The notes below the pieces were generated by a model, which was given only the letters and a program-made list of their open reading frames with translations, did no database searches and had not been told where the DNA came from. The translations under genes were made by a program, and so were the position numbers. DNA of 64,000 bases from Saprospiraceae bacterium (GTDB taxonomy: Bacteria; Bacteroidota; Bacteroidia; Chitinophagales; Saprospiraceae), in contig JANQSS010000099.1 in assembly GCA_028279185.1 (NCBI GenBank), positions 62,001 to 126,000 on the forward strand, read 5' to 3'. Below are positions 47,131-56,467 of the stretch, in pieces (position 1 is the stretch's first letter; each line of letters starts with the position of its first letter).

Positions 47131-47547
47131 TTATTCTTCTTCGTCCGACTTTTTATCAACCAGGATGTCTGCGAGCAAATTGTGTTCCTGCAAAAATTGA
47201 TACCACTTTATTAATTTTTTAATATCGCTGGGATATACCTTGTCCCGATCGAAGTCTGGGACAATATTCGCGAAGTATGCAACGAGAATTGATTTATCTG
47301 CCTTAGTATCCGGGACAGGATATTCATTTTCTTGCGAATCGATTTTGCGCAATACATTCTGCAAGGAAATCGTATCGGTCATCGTATATATAGAGATGGA
47401 ACCGAGCGGCGTAAATTGATGTTTGCGAATGCTGCAAAAACGTCGCTTGCCGGTTTCGATATCCTCGACTATAAGACCATTATTTCTATTCGCCACCATC
47501 TTATAAAGGCCAGGCAATCCACTTACTGCAATTAACTCGTCAATCAT
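47131..47547 (-). CDS. DUF5606 family protein
   Basis: A 138-residue cytoplasmic protein conserved in Bacteroidota: LIAVSGLPGLYKMVANRNNGLIV is a small beta-barrel-like N-terminal domain, followed by RRFCSIRKHQFTPLGSISIYT and a helical C-terminus (KLIKWYQFLQEHNLL). Function unknown. It begins seven bases after the stop of the E1 gene and is probably co-transcribed with it. Confidence 0.85.
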   Translation of the reverse strand: MIDELIAVSGLPGLYKMVANRNNGLIVEDIETGKRRFCSIRKHQFTPLGSISIYTMTDTISLQNVLRKIDSQENEYPVPDTKADKSILVAYFANIVPDFDRDKVYPSDIKKLIKWYQFLQEHNLLADILVDKKSDEEE

Positions 47548-47554
47548 AAATAGA

Positions 47555-49552
47555 TTAATATTTTAGTATTTTTTCAATGGTTTCTTTTAATCGGAAATTT
47601 GCTAAAAATTGTTGTTCCAGTTCCGGAGCAAATGGCACTGGCGTGTCAAGACTTGCACAACGCATTAGCGGCGCATCCAGGTATTCAAAAAGATGCTCAG
47701 AAACAAAAGCAGATAATTCTCCGCCCAGACCACCAAATAATGTGTCCTCATGAAGGAAAATAACTCGGTGTGTTTGTTTGACCGCCTCGGCAATGGCGTC
47801 GTAATCCAATGGCGATAATGTCCTTAAATCCAAAATATAGGCGTCAATATCCATTTCATCAACTGTCTGTTCAGCCCATTGCACGCCCATACCATATGTT
47901 ATAATACTCACTTGATCACCAGCCCGAACGACATCGGCTTTACCAATGGGAATCGTATAATATTCAGTTGGCACTTCACTACGAATACTGCGATACAACC
48001 CTTTGTGTTCGAAAAATAAAACCGGATTCTTATCATTAATTGCCGCCGCAAGGAGTCCTTTTGCGTCAAAAGGATTGGACGGGTAGACTACCTTTAGACC
48101 CGGGATATGTGTAAACCACGCTTCATTGCTTTGCGAATGAAATGGGCCAGCTCCCATACCACCTCCCGTAGGCATGCGTACAACTACATCAACATTTCCT
48201 CCCCATCGATAATGTAATTTCGCAAAATTGTTTGCAATTTGATTAAAACCACAACTCACGAAATCCGCAAATTGCATTTCGACCATCGACTTAAATCCCT
48301 CCAAGCTAAGGCCTACAGCTGCTCCTAAAATAGCGCTTTCACATAACGGCGTATTTCGAACGCGATTTTTGCCAAATGCCTGTGCAAATCCTTCCGTCAC
48401 CTTAAAGACACCGCCATAATCGGCGATATCTTGCCCCATAAGTATGAGGTTTTCATGTTTTTCCATAGATAGACGCAACCCATCCGAAACCGCATCTACA
48501 AATCGCATTTCCTTTTTGTCACCACTTGTTGGAGCAACTTCTACGAAAGTACCAGCATGAAAGACATCCTCTATCTCCCCTTTTGAATCAGGCTGCAAGT
48601 CGATCATATCCGAATCCAGTAGTTCAGATTGTATACTGGCCTTAACTACATCTCGAACTGTCTGTACCCCTTCGGAACTCATCACACCTTCGGCAATAAG
48701 GAACTGCTCAAAATTGAGCACGGGATCCTTTTCAGCCCAGCGTTCTATAAGCTCCTTGGGCACATACTTTGTTCCTGAGGCTTCTTCATGTCCTCGCATT
48801 CTGAATGTCATGCACTCGATAAGAAATGGTCGCGATTCTTTTCTAGCGCGATTTGCCAGATGACGTAGCGTATGGTAAACTTCAAGAATATTGTTTCCAT
48901 CAATAGTATAGCCTTCCATACCATAACCTTTCGCCCGATCGGCCAATTGTTCACATCTATACTGCTCTATTGACGGAGTGCTCAACCCATAGCCATTATT
49001 TTCAATGATAAATAAAACAGGTAAATCCCAAACAGCAGCTACGTTGAGTGCCTCATGAAACTCACCTTCACTTGTCCCACCTTCTCCGGTAAATGCCAGA
49101 GCGGCTTTTTGATTTTGTTTTAATTTATACGCCAACGCGGCGCCATCTGCAAGTGACAACTGAGGTCCCAGGTGACTAATCATACCGACTATATGATAAT
49201 CAAGTGAGCCAAAGTGAAATGAACGATCACGGCCTTTTGTGAATCCGTTGGCCTTACCCTGCCACTGCGCAAAGAGCCTGGAAAGCGGTATACCGCGTGT
49301 TGTAAAAACACCCAGATTTCTATGCATAGGAAACATCAATTCATCCTCTTGCATGGCCAAGGTTGCGCCAACAGAGATTGCCTCTTGGCCAATTCCAGAG
49401 AACCATTTACTGATCTTTCCTTGCCGTAACAGGCTCAACATTTTTTCTTCGACAAGACGGGGATATACCAATTTGCGGTATATGTTCTCTAATTCATCAT
49501 TTGTCAATGCCCCACGGTCAAACGTTATAGGCAAGGTAAGCTGTGAGTCCAT
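47555..49552 (-). CDS. 2-oxoisovalerate dehydrogenase E1, fused alpha and beta subunits
   Basis: The decarboxylating E1 of a branched-chain-type 2-oxoacid dehydrogenase, with both subunits in one 665-residue chain. Residues about 1-335 are the alpha half, with the thiamine-diphosphate motif from GEGGTSEGEFHEA to IIENNGYG and the phosphorylation-loop-like RGHEEASG. Residues about 345-665 are the beta half, with GQDIADYGGVFKVTEGF, MQFADFVSCGFNQI and VPFAPELEQQFL. Fused E1 is common in Bacteroidota. The promoter just upstream is one of the clearest in the window. Confidence 0.92.
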   Translation of the reverse strand: MDSQLTLPITFDRGALTNDELENIYRKLVYPRLVEEKMLSLLRQGKISKWFSGIGQEAISVGATLAMQEDELMFPMHRNLGVFTTRGIPLSRLFAQWQGKANGFTKGRDRSFHFGSLDYHIVGMISHLGPQLSLADGAALAYKLKQNQKAALAFTGEGGTSEGEFHEALNVAAVWDLPVLFIIENNGYGLSTPSIEQYRCEQLADRAKGYGMEGYTIDGNNILEVYHTLRHLANRARKESRPFLIECMTFRMRGHEEASGTKYVPKELIERWAEKDPVLNFEQFLIAEGVMSSEGVQTVRDVVKASIQSELLDSDMIDLQPDSKGEIEDVFHAGTFVEVAPTSGDKKEMRFVDAVSDGLRLSMEKHENLILMGQDIADYGGVFKVTEGFAQAFGKNRVRNTPLCESAILGAAVGLSLEGFKSMVEMQFADFVSCGFNQIANNFAKLHYRWGGNVDVVVRMPTGGGMGAGPFHSQSNEAWFTHIPGLKVVYPSNPFDAKGLLAAAINDKNPVLFFEHKGLYRSIRSEVPTEYYTIPIGKADVVRAGDQVSIITYGMGVQWAEQTVDEMDIDAYILDLRTLSPLDYDAIAEAVKQTHRVIFLHEDTLFGGLGGELSAFVSEHLFEYLDAPLMRCASLDTPVPFAPELEQQFLANFRLKETIEKILKY

Positions 49553-49571
49553 AAGATTATTTGACTAGACG

Positions 49572-49603
49572 CAAAGATAGCTGAATAGTCATATGGTTTA
49601 CAA
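49572..49603 (-). promoter_or_regulatory. Bacteroidota-type promoter of the E1 gene
   Basis: On the minus strand, TTG (49603-49601), a 21-base spacer, and TATCTTTG (49579-49572): both elements match the phylum consensus at standard spacing, 19 bases before the ATG. This gives E1 its own promoter although recO lies upstream on the same strand. Confidence 0.7.
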
Positions 49604-49661
49604 CGTTTACAAGGTTAAATAAGCGTGTAACTATTCGCCGGGAAGGCCAGCTACAAATAAA

Positions 49662-50390
49662 TCATACCTTTAAGATATCTCGGAAGATATCGGCGCTCTT
49701 GGGAAGTTTGAAATAGCTTAAATGAAGTTTCAAATAAATGTGCCCTGCTTCGAGAAGTTGTTTGCGTTCCGCAGGCATTAAACCAATTGCATCTAAATCA
49801 TTGAAGGGCGTAGACATCAACAACCGAAGTTTGCGAACAACGGGCAAAGTCAAAGCAGCCTTATGCCTTGGCATGGTCGGTGAAAAACTTCCTACCTCCA
49901 GATCAAAAAAAGCATCTGTTTCCAATTCTAAATGCGGTGCAAGTCCAAGACAGTCTATGAGCTGCCAAAGAAAATACGTCGCCAGATTGACATTTGTATT
50001 GTCATTTTTATCTAAAAATAAAAGTCCATTTTTTAATAAATAATAAACATCATCCGATACAATGGCAGATTGATAAATACAATTTCTAGTCACCTCAACA
50101 AAATATTGTGCTAAGGCAATTTTTGTAATTTTAAAGGGAATCGAAACAAATGGGGTGCTAACAGAAGATTCTTTCAGTCGCATCACACCCTCTTTTTGTT
50201 TGTCATAAAAGACTATATTTAGTAGTTGTCCTATTTGAAACTGTGCAGCCTTTCCTTTATTTTTTTTTGAACGAACGCCCGATACAATTAATGGTACAGT
50301 TCCATTTTCGGGTGTTAAGACATGGGCAATGATACTCGTCTCTCGAAATTTAACACATTTTATAACAATAGCTTCCGTATTGACTAGCAT
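49662..50390 (-). CDS. recO: DNA repair protein RecO
   Basis: A recombination mediator that helps RecA displace SSB in the RecFOR pathway. The 242-residue protein has the N-terminal OB-fold (EAIVIKCVKFRETSIIAHVLTPENGTVPLIVSGVRSKK, seen as KFRETSIIAHVLTPENG and VSGVRSKKNKGK) and the helical RecO C-terminal domain. The zinc-finger cysteines of some RecO proteins are absent, as in other Bacteroidota. It follows a small conserved gene by 47 bp. Confidence 0.92.
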   Translation of the reverse strand: MLVNTEAIVIKCVKFRETSIIAHVLTPENGTVPLIVSGVRSKKNKGKAAQFQIGQLLNIVFYDKQKEGVMRLKESSVSTPFVSIPFKITKIALAQYFVEVTRNCIYQSAIVSDDVYYLLKNGLLFLDKNDNTNVNLATYFLWQLIDCLGLAPHLELETDAFFDLEVGSFSPTMPRHKAALTLPVVRKLRLLMSTPFNDLDAIGLMPAERKQLLEAGHIYLKLHLSYFKLPKSADIFRDILKV

Positions 50391-50437
50391 GCCTATTTAC
50401 TTCCTACAGCTCTAATTAATCTTTTCACGATTACAAC

Positions 50438-50746
50438 TTAGAAATCAACGAATACCGGGGGACTGCCATCGTTCTTTTTAGTCGCATTTTTTTCTTTCTG
50501 TCTTTCGATAACAAGGCGAGCCAACCCTGAGGCAATATCTTCCCCTGATGTCCCGGCAAGCACATGTTTTATTTTATATTCTAGCACATCCAGTCTATAT
50601 AGTGTGCTAAATAACAGGTCTATTTCATATTCCAGCATATCTGCAATGCGTATTGATAATGCCTCATGCAATGTAGATTCGTCTAGTTCCGCATCCGGTG
50701 ACTCAAGCTGAAAATTGTTAATTATGGTGTAATTCATGTTGGGCAT
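50438..50746 (-). CDS. Small hypothetical protein
   Basis: A 102-residue acidic helical protein without signal or membrane segment: LHEALSIRIADMLEYEIDLLFSTLYRLDVLEYKIK suggests a compact helical bundle. Similar small genes are common near recO in Bacteroidota, but I cannot name the family. ATG 50746 lies four bases after the GH3 stop (TGAATTGATG); ATG 50737 (MNYTIINN) is equally possible. Translational coupling to GH3 is likely. Confidence 0.75.
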   Translation of the reverse strand: MPNMNYTIINNFQLESPDAELDESTLHEALSIRIADMLEYEIDLLFSTLYRLDVLEYKIKHVLAGTSGEDIASGLARLVIERQKEKNATKKNDGSPPVFVDF

Positions 50747-50750
50747 CAAT

Positions 50751-52268
50751 TCAATTAGAACGCATAAAGTTCAAAATATCCTCAACATACTTTCGATCAT
50801 TAGAAAGTCGCGGTACTTTATGTTGTCCTCCAAGTCTATTTTTCGATTTTAACCAGGCATGAAATGTCCCTTCTTTCAAAGCCTTAACTTGAAGGCAGGT
50901 CAAGGCCAAATCACTCGTTCGCTTGGCTTCGTAGTCGCTGTTCAATTGTTGTAAATTATGGTCTAGAAGGCGTTCAAATTCCCCAACGTCAGCTGGCATC
51001 CGATCAAATTCGATCAACCATTCGTGACTACCTTGCTCATTGCGTTTAATATACTTTGGTGCCACACTGTAATCCGCAACAGTCACATCAAGGGATCTAC
51101 ATGTTTTTGCAAGTGCTTCATCCGTGTTAGCCACCATAACTTCTTCGCCAAATGCATTGATAAACTGCCTGGTGCGCCCGTCAATTTTTATTTTATATGG
51201 GTGGGTTGAAGTAAACCGAACAACATCGCCCGGTTGGTATCGCCACAATCCAGCGTTAGTGGTGATAACGATCGCATATGTTTTTCCCACTTCCACACCC
51301 TGTAATGGGATGGCGTAATCCGCCTTTATATTATTTTCGAATGGAATAAATTCATAAAAAACACCATTCTCCAATAGTAAGATCATATCGTCGTCGTCAT
51401 CTCTTAATTGCACAGCAAAAAACCCTTCAGATGCATTGTAAATTTCTTGAAAAAGAAAATCATCTGCAGAAAAATAGTTGGAAAATTGATCGCGGTAGGG
51501 TTTAAAATTTACTCCACCGTGCATATATATTTTTGCCATTGGCCACACACGGGACATATCCCGCTCACCTGTAATATCAAGGATTTTGTCCAAAAGTACC
51601 ATCGTCCAGGTAGGCACACCTCCAAACATGGTTATATTCTCGTCCTTGACCAGATGTGCCATTCGTTCTATTTTTAATTCCCAATCATCCATCAGCGCGG
51701 TTTCCATATCCGGTGCATAAAAAGGTCTGCCGATCGCGGGCATGTTGTGCAACATAATAGCCGAAACATCACCAAAAGTCGCATTGGGGTTTTGCGGAAA
51801 GGAAGACAAACTACCTCCCATAAGCAAGCTTTTATCGGCAAATATGCGGGCATCAGGTACCTTTTGATATAAAATCGCTACGGAGTCCCAGCTCCCTTTG
51901 ATATGGCAATTTTTTAAATTTTCATCGGACACAGGTATAAATTTACTTTTGTCGCTGGTCGTACCTGAAGACTTTGAAAACCATGATACCTTTCCGGGCC
52001 ACAAGACATCTTCTTCACCCATGATCATGCGCTGAATATCGTTGCGTACATCTTCGTATTCTTGAAGGGGTAATTGATCCGCAAAAGTTCGATAGTCCGG
52101 TATATCGTCAAATCCATACCGCCTTCCCCAAATCGTGTCTTGAGCCCTAAATAGCATATCCATAAGCAAATCCTGCTGAGTTCGAATAGGGTCATTTAAA
52201 AAGTCCGTAATCTTTCGATAACGATATTCGAGGTATGTCTTAACTAATTTATTAACCAAGCTGCGCAT
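50751..52268 (-). CDS. GH3 auxin-responsive-promoter family protein
   Basis: A 505-residue acyl-adenylate-forming enzyme fold related to plant GH3 acyl-acid amido synthetases. Motifs: the P-loop-like WFSKSSGTTSDKSKFIPVS, the middle GVNFKPYRDQF and LFQEIYNASEGFFAVQ, and the adenylation motif GLWRYQPGDVVRFT. In plants GH3 conjugates hormones to amino acids; the bacterial role is unknown. Its first 95 codons and promoter are duplicated at 56589-56910. A TATATTTG element lies 31 bases upstream. Confidence 0.9.
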   Translation of the reverse strand: MRSLVNKLVKTYLEYRYRKITDFLNDPIRTQQDLLMDMLFRAQDTIWGRRYGFDDIPDYRTFADQLPLQEYEDVRNDIQRMIMGEEDVLWPGKVSWFSKSSGTTSDKSKFIPVSDENLKNCHIKGSWDSVAILYQKVPDARIFADKSLLMGGSLSSFPQNPNATFGDVSAIMLHNMPAIGRPFYAPDMETALMDDWELKIERMAHLVKDENITMFGGVPTWTMVLLDKILDITGERDMSRVWPMAKIYMHGGVNFKPYRDQFSNYFSADDFLFQEIYNASEGFFAVQLRDDDDDMILLLENGVFYEFIPFENNIKADYAIPLQGVEVGKTYAIVITTNAGLWRYQPGDVVRFTSTHPYKIKIDGRTRQFINAFGEEVMVANTDEALAKTCRSLDVTVADYSVAPKYIKRNEQGSHEWLIEFDRMPADVGEFERLLDHNLQQLNSDYEAKRTSDLALTCLQVKALKEGTFHAWLKSKNRLGGQHKVPRLSNDRKYVEDILNFMRSN

Positions 52269-52298
52269 GCATCATGTGACATTTTGATTCATGTCGAT

Positions 52299-52306
52299 CA
52301 AATATA
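52299..52306 (-). promoter_or_regulatory. -7 promoter element of the GH3 gene
   Basis: On the minus strand TATATTTG, a perfect TAnnTTTG, 31 bases before the GH3 start. In the right-hand repeat copy the same site reads TATATGTG, breaking the consensus where the gene is only a fragment. No -33 TTG at ideal spacing. Confidence 0.5.
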
Positions 52307-52421
52307 AAGCTTCAGATGGTCTGGCGACCCTAATCGGTTTGATTTGTCACCTATCTTTAAAAAATTTTGACGCTTAGGTAACGTTTTGACCCTGAAGAGA
52401 CCATATGCCTATACAACTTGA

Positions 52422-52690
52422 ATGCTTCGATTGGATAATCAGACCGAAATATTAAAAAAGTGTGTCCGTAGTGATGAAGTTGCTCAACGTGAACTGTACG
52501 TTCAGTATCGCGCACAATGGTATATGACAAGTATGAGGTATGGAAAAAGTAAGTACAAGGCCGATAATATTTTTCAAAATGGATTAATTCAAATCCATCA
52601 GGGCATACACCAATTTGATCCGCAAAAGGAACTTTCATCACCAAATCTATCCGAGTATTGACAAATGACGCGTTACGCTATCTGATTTAT
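52422..52690 (+). pseudogene. Broken 5' copy of the ECF sigma-factor gene
   Basis: The first 67 codons match the intact sigma gene at 57026 (MLRLDNQTEILKKC, AQWYMTSMRYGKSKY, IFQNGLIQIHQGIHQFDP). A one-base deletion at 52622 shifts the frame and gives a TGA at 52659-52661; DNA similarity (GTATTGACAAATG, GCGTTACGCTAT) continues in the original frame to about 52690 and then is lost. Changes include Gly to Ser, Lys to Glu and Asp to Asn relative to the intact copy. It cannot encode sigma region 4 and is a remnant. Confidence 0.85.
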
Positions 52691-53409
52691 GCTTGCTACT
52701 CAAAACAATAAGGCAATGGCTGAAATCAAATCACTTTAATTTTCAGATGAGACCAGCAACGATAAATCAAAAGAAGGTAATTCTATCGTTGATATAAAAA
52801 ATCAATTTAAAAAATATTCTGACTTTAATTTCAACTAATAGAGAACAACATAAAAAAGAAAAAGAAGATAAAGAAGATAAAGCAAATTAACCTCGTATTT
52901 TAACTACAAAAATTGCACAAAAGAATACCGCCAATTCTTAATCACACCGCGGAGCTGGTTTCGATCTAAAAAGGCGAGACATTGAATAAGATGATCATTC
53001 TCAATCAATTCCAAAGGTCTTATATCACGCGCATAAAACAATTTCTACATCTCAACGTGTGGACAGGTCCGATAGCGGACCATAGGACGGAATCATCGTC
53101 ATCAGCTTGTGGTTACTCACCGTAGACTGTGACCTCATGGGCGTTGATTTTTTCTGCGAAAAAATGAAGAAGCGCGAGCGATGCAAGGACAGCGAGAAGG
53201 TGGACATTTTTCATTTGAAAAATTGTGTCAGGTAATTTCTTTCGGTAAAATTCTATGAGCCAAGCCAACCAGATGTACTAATTAATTAATTGTCACTCCT
53301 ACCTGTGTCCGTTCCCAGCGTTAATCAATAAATTGCTACCCTTGGCGAAATGCTATAAACTGCATTCCCTAAATTTAGCTGGCCCACCTGTTTGGGAAAA
53401 TAAATTACT
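52691..53409. other. Gene-free junction region, AT-rich then GC-rich
   Basis: About 720 bp without an intact gene. The left part, to about 52960, is AT-rich with a purine tract (52850-52885, AAAGAAAAAGAAGATAAAGA) and stop codons in all frames. From about 53040 composition becomes GC-richer, like the genes that follow. It contains a short broken gene on the minus strand (53113-53214). I see no transposase, integrase or terminal inverted repeats. Confidence 0.55.
53113..53214 (-). pseudogene. Truncated start of a secreted-protein gene
   Basis: A 33-codon frame beginning MKNVHLLAVLASLALLHFFA, a classic signal peptide, then HEVTVYGE and a TAA. In-frame codons past the stop (DDDDSVLWSAIGPV) are GC-rich and could be former coding sequence. 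It points away from the AraC gene and shares the insert's composition, so it looks like the 5' remnant of a gene carried in with the segment. A functional small peptide is less likely. Confidence 0.4.
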
Positions 53410-54570
53410 ATGGATAACATACGACCGTCCGACTTACAATGGCTCACCGTGCTGCTGACAGCAGCTACGCTGCATGGCTTCTGGCTGTCCATTTTGCTTT
53501 TTTCAAAAAAATGGAAACAGCTGGGTGCGCGACTGCTCGGCTTGGCCTTCGTCATCGTTTCACTGCACCTAGTGAACTACCTGCTGTTCCTCTCCGGAGT
53601 TATTCGTTCCGTGCCGCACTCGATGGGGGTGATTTTCCCACTGTTGTTCCTGTTGGGGCCCTGTTTTTATTTTTTTGTGAAAAATGCGGTAGAGCCAAGT
53701 TTCCGTTTCAGGCTTTCACATCTCTGGCACATGCTGCTACCAATCCTTGCATTTTTCAATACGTTGAAACTGTATACCATGCCAGCGCGGAGCAAGCTCA
53801 AAATCATTGAAAACTTCCTTGTTGGTGATTGGAGTTTCACCTGGCTGGATGTGCTCCTCGGCAGTGGCTACCTCATCCAGTGGGTGGTGTACGTGGCCGC
53901 AGCCTGGTGGTTAGTCAAAAAAACGGAGGCCCATCAGGCTGCCCCTGAAAACCGCCGGAATGTCCACTGGTACCGTCAATTTTGCCTTGGCTTCCTGATG
54001 CTGCTTACGGTAGATTTGGCTATCCGTTTCTTTTTTTTCGCTATGCGCTGGCCTGCTCCAGTGCTCGAAATGGCGATTGCCTCAGTGGTGGCCTTCACTA
54101 TCCAACTAGCTGGTTATCAGGTGATTGGTAAGTTGTGGGATTTTCCAATGGTGAAACTCTTCGCCCCAAAAGAAAAGGGCAACGGCAAGTATCGTACCTC
54201 ACCGCTCACGCCTGAGCAGATGGAGAAGTATCGGGATATGCTGTTGGAAAAAATGAAAAATGAAATGCCCTTTCTCGACGCCAGCCTCAAGATTTCCGAC
54301 CTTGCTGCTCAGCTAGACATTCCCTCCCATCACCTCTCTCAAGTGCTCAACGATGGCATGGGTACCAGCTACTACGACTTCGTGAACAGCTTCCGGGTGG
54401 AGACCGCCAAGCGGCGGCTTCGGGACGAAAACTTCCAGCACTACAGCATCCTCGCCATTGGGTTAGAGTGTGGCTTCGCGAACAAGACAACCTTCAACCG
54501 CACCTTCAAAAAAATGACGGGGATGACTCCATCTGAATTTGCCAAAGGCGAAAATATATCCTTGGGGTAA
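53410..54570 (+). CDS. Membrane-bound AraC family transcriptional regulator
   Basis: A 386-residue protein. The N-terminal 230 residues form about seven membrane helices (LTAATLHGFWLSILLF, MGVIFPLLFLLGPCFYFFV, LIQWVVYVAAAWWLV), and the C-terminal 100 residues hold an AraC-type double helix-turn-helix: LKISDLAAQLDIPSHHLSQVLN and the signature AIGLECGFANKTTFNRTFKKMTG-like stretch ending TPSEF. Such proteins are widespread in Bacteroidota and probably respond to membrane or extracellular signals. It is followed after 61 bp by the CRTAC1-like gene, its likely target. Base composition is far more GC-rich than the flanks. Confidence 0.88.
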   Translation: MDNIRPSDLQWLTVLLTAATLHGFWLSILLFSKKWKQLGARLLGLAFVIVSLHLVNYLLFLSGVIRSVPHSMGVIFPLLFLLGPCFYFFVKNAVEPSFRFRLSHLWHMLLPILAFFNTLKLYTMPARSKLKIIENFLVGDWSFTWLDVLLGSGYLIQWVVYVAAAWWLVKKTEAHQAAPENRRNVHWYRQFCLGFLMLLTVDLAIRFFFFAMRWPAPVLEMAIASVVAFTIQLAGYQVIGKLWDFPMVKLFAPKEKGNGKYRTSPLTPEQMEKYRDMLLEKMKNEMPFLDASLKISDLAAQLDIPSHHLSQVLNDGMGTSYYDFVNSFRVETAKRRLRDENFQHYSILAIGLECGFANKTTFNRTFKKMTGMTPSEFAKGENISLG

Positions 54571-54631
54571 GCCTCAATGGAGCAGGACGACAGTGATACA
54601 TTAGGCTGCGAGGTTTGCCTTAAAAAAGTTT

Positions 54632-56443
54632 ATGAAAAAAACTCGCTTACTCACCTTGCAAGCATTTTTCCCTGCTTTTTTCTTTCCGCTCTTGCTCACT
54701 GCTCAATGGTTTTCGGAAGCCGCTGCTGGCGACCCCGTGACTGACAACCTGCCCTGCCCAGGTGCCAGTTGGAATGACCTGAATGCTGACGGCTACCCCG
54801 ACCTACTCGTAACGGGATTCGATGTGGCACAGAACAATCGGATTTACCTCAGCAACCAGGATGGCACCTACTCGGTGTTAGCGGAAACACCGTTCACACA
54901 GACTCCCGGTACCTGGGGCAGCGTGGTCGGTCTGCTCGGCGACTACGACAATGATGGTGACGAGGACGTAATGCTGTGCAGCTACCGAAACAACACGGGC
55001 CAGAAGCTGCCCCTTTACCTGCTCGTCAACCAAGGTGCGCCAGATTTTGAGCTTGTGGCGGACACAGCCTTCTCCACGCCGAACGGTAGCTATGACACCG
55101 GGAGCTGGGTGGACTACGACCTCGACGGGGACCTTGACTTCCATGCGGGGGCAGCCAATAGCTCCTTCGACCGATTTTATCGAAATGACGAGGGTACGTT
55201 CAACCAGCTTGACACACTTTCGTTCCTGAAATTTCGCTCTGGGTTCATCACGGCCGTCAGCTGGGTGGACCTTGACGAGGACGGCGACCTGGACCTATAC
55301 GTGGCGAATTACACCGCTCCCAATTCCAACACTTTTCACAAATCCATGCTCATGGAAACGGGCGACCCGAATTATTTTGTCCAGACTTCCATCCCTGGGC
55401 TGACAGACCAAGCCGGTGCCAACATCGGCTTCGTGTGGGTGGACTACGATAATGACAGTGACCTCGATCTGTACCTCAATCATTTCAACGCCAAAGACAA
55501 GATGTTTCGGAACGATGGTGACCTCAATTTCACAGAAATCACCGACCAGCCCATGCTCGATGTGGTGGACTACACCAACTTCAACGCATGGGCCGACTTC
55601 GACAACGACGGTGACCAAGACCTTGCCCTGGCCCATCAGGAAAATTCATCGAAAGGCCGGGTGTACCGAAACGACGGCGGTACGTTCACCCAGTTGACCA
55701 ATGCCGAGGTGGGTGATTTGGCTATCGTCACCATCGCCCAAGCCCAAGCTGGCGGAGCTGCGGACCACGACCTGGACGGTGACATGGATTTGTTCATCAC
55801 GAACACCGTAAACGCCTCCATCGGGGCACCGAATTTTTTGTTCGAAAACGAAATCGAAAGTGAAGGTAAATGGCTGAAAATCAAACTAATAGGTGTCGAA
55901 TCCAATCGCAATGGCTACGGCTCGAAAGTGTACGTCACGGCGGTCATCGCCGGCGATACAGTGCGGCAGATGCGCTTGCTCTCGGGCGGCCCAACGGGCC
56001 ATGCTTTTCAGGAGAGTACATTGCTGCACTTCGGCCTTGGCGACGCGGCGGAGGTACTGGAAATGGAGGTACGCTGGCTATCAGGTGCAGTGGATGTCTG
56101 CACGGGTATTTCCCCGAACCAACTGATGGTAGTGGAGGAGGGGGATTGCCTGGTCAGTGCTGTGGAGGATTTGCTTTCGCAAAATCTTGATTTCAAAAGG
56201 GTGAAAGTTTTTCCAAATCCTGGCGGCAAAGTATTGACCTGCGAATTTTTCTTGAAAAAAACGGCCCAGCTGCACTGGCAATTGGCAGACGTTAATGGGA
56301 AGGTTCGCTTGCAAGATGAATCAAGTTTTCAGGCCGGGGAACACCGTTTACGGATGCGTACAGAAGACTTGGCGGCAGGTTGGTACACCTTGGAATTACG
56401 GACAGCGCAAGGGGCCGTCCAGCGATCTTGGGTGAAGCGGTAA
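54632..56443 (+). CDS. CRTAC1-like secreted protein (FG-GAP/VCBS, ASPIC-UnbV, T9SS tail)
   Basis: A 603-residue secreted protein. A signal peptide (about 1-25) is followed by FG-GAP/VCBS propeller repeats with calcium-binding DxDxDG motifs (DLNADGYPDLL, DYDNDGDEDVM, DLDEDGDLDLY, DFDNDGDQDLA, DLDGDMDLF), then an ASPIC/UnbV domain (about 415-505; GYGSKVYVTAV and LLHFGLGDA), then a C-terminal type IX secretion sorting domain (VKVFPNPGGKVLTCEFF to VQRSWVKR). It is probably exported to the cell surface or medium and binds calcium and perhaps carbohydrate; no enzymatic residues are evident. A perfect hairpin overlaps its stop codon. Confidence 0.88.
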   Translation: MKKTRLLTLQAFFPAFFFPLLLTAQWFSEAAAGDPVTDNLPCPGASWNDLNADGYPDLLVTGFDVAQNNRIYLSNQDGTYSVLAETPFTQTPGTWGSVVGLLGDYDNDGDEDVMLCSYRNNTGQKLPLYLLVNQGAPDFELVADTAFSTPNGSYDTGSWVDYDLDGDLDFHAGAANSSFDRFYRNDEGTFNQLDTLSFLKFRSGFITAVSWVDLDEDGDLDLYVANYTAPNSNTFHKSMLMETGDPNYFVQTSIPGLTDQAGANIGFVWVDYDNDSDLDLYLNHFNAKDKMFRNDGDLNFTEITDQPMLDVVDYTNFNAWADFDNDGDQDLALAHQENSSKGRVYRNDGGTFTQLTNAEVGDLAIVTIAQAQAGGAADHDLDGDMDLFITNTVNASIGAPNFLFENEIESEGKWLKIKLIGVESNRNGYGSKVYVTAVIAGDTVRQMRLLSGGPTGHAFQESTLLHFGLGDAAEVLEMEVRWLSGAVDVCTGISPNQLMVVEEGDCLVSAVEDLLSQNLDFKRVKVFPNPGGKVLTCEFFLKKTAQLHWQLADVNGKVRLQDESSFQAGEHRLRMRTEDLAAGWYTLELRTAQGAVQRSWVKR

Positions 56444-56467
56444 AGCGAATCTCAAGATTCGCTTTAC
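56440..56467. terminator. Hairpin terminator at the end of the CRTAC1-like gene
   Basis: GTAAAGCGAATCT and AGATTCGCTTTAC are perfect 13-base inverted repeats around CA, and the left arm contains the TAA stop. The right arm ends in CTTTACATTT, a modest T-rich tail. A transcript end for the inserted two-gene unit is likely. Confidence 0.6.

Larger units (their letters stand above)
51985..52690. repeat. Left copy of a long direct repeat flanking an inserted segment
   Basis: This segment aligns to 56589-57295 with a constant offset of 4604 bases. From 51985 to 52621 I count about 29 mismatches and no gaps (about 95% identity). At 52622 a single G is missing relative to the right copy, after which identity falls until it fades near 52690. 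It spans the 5' end of the intact GH3 gene, the intergenic region and a broken sigma-factor gene. Confidence 0.9.

Noticed and set aside
52762-52775. 14-base match (ATAAATCAAAAGAA) to the anti-sigma-like gene at 57857-57870, as a sign that the left repeat once extended further
   Set aside because: Falls in AT-rich low-complexity sequence; would require a deletion of about 490 bp between repeat end and match, so chance is a fair explanation.
55870-56314. Overlapping frames on both strands within the CRTAC1-like gene
   Set aside because: GC-rich DNA leaves alternative frames open; the sense frame has clear ASPIC-UnbV and sorting-domain features.
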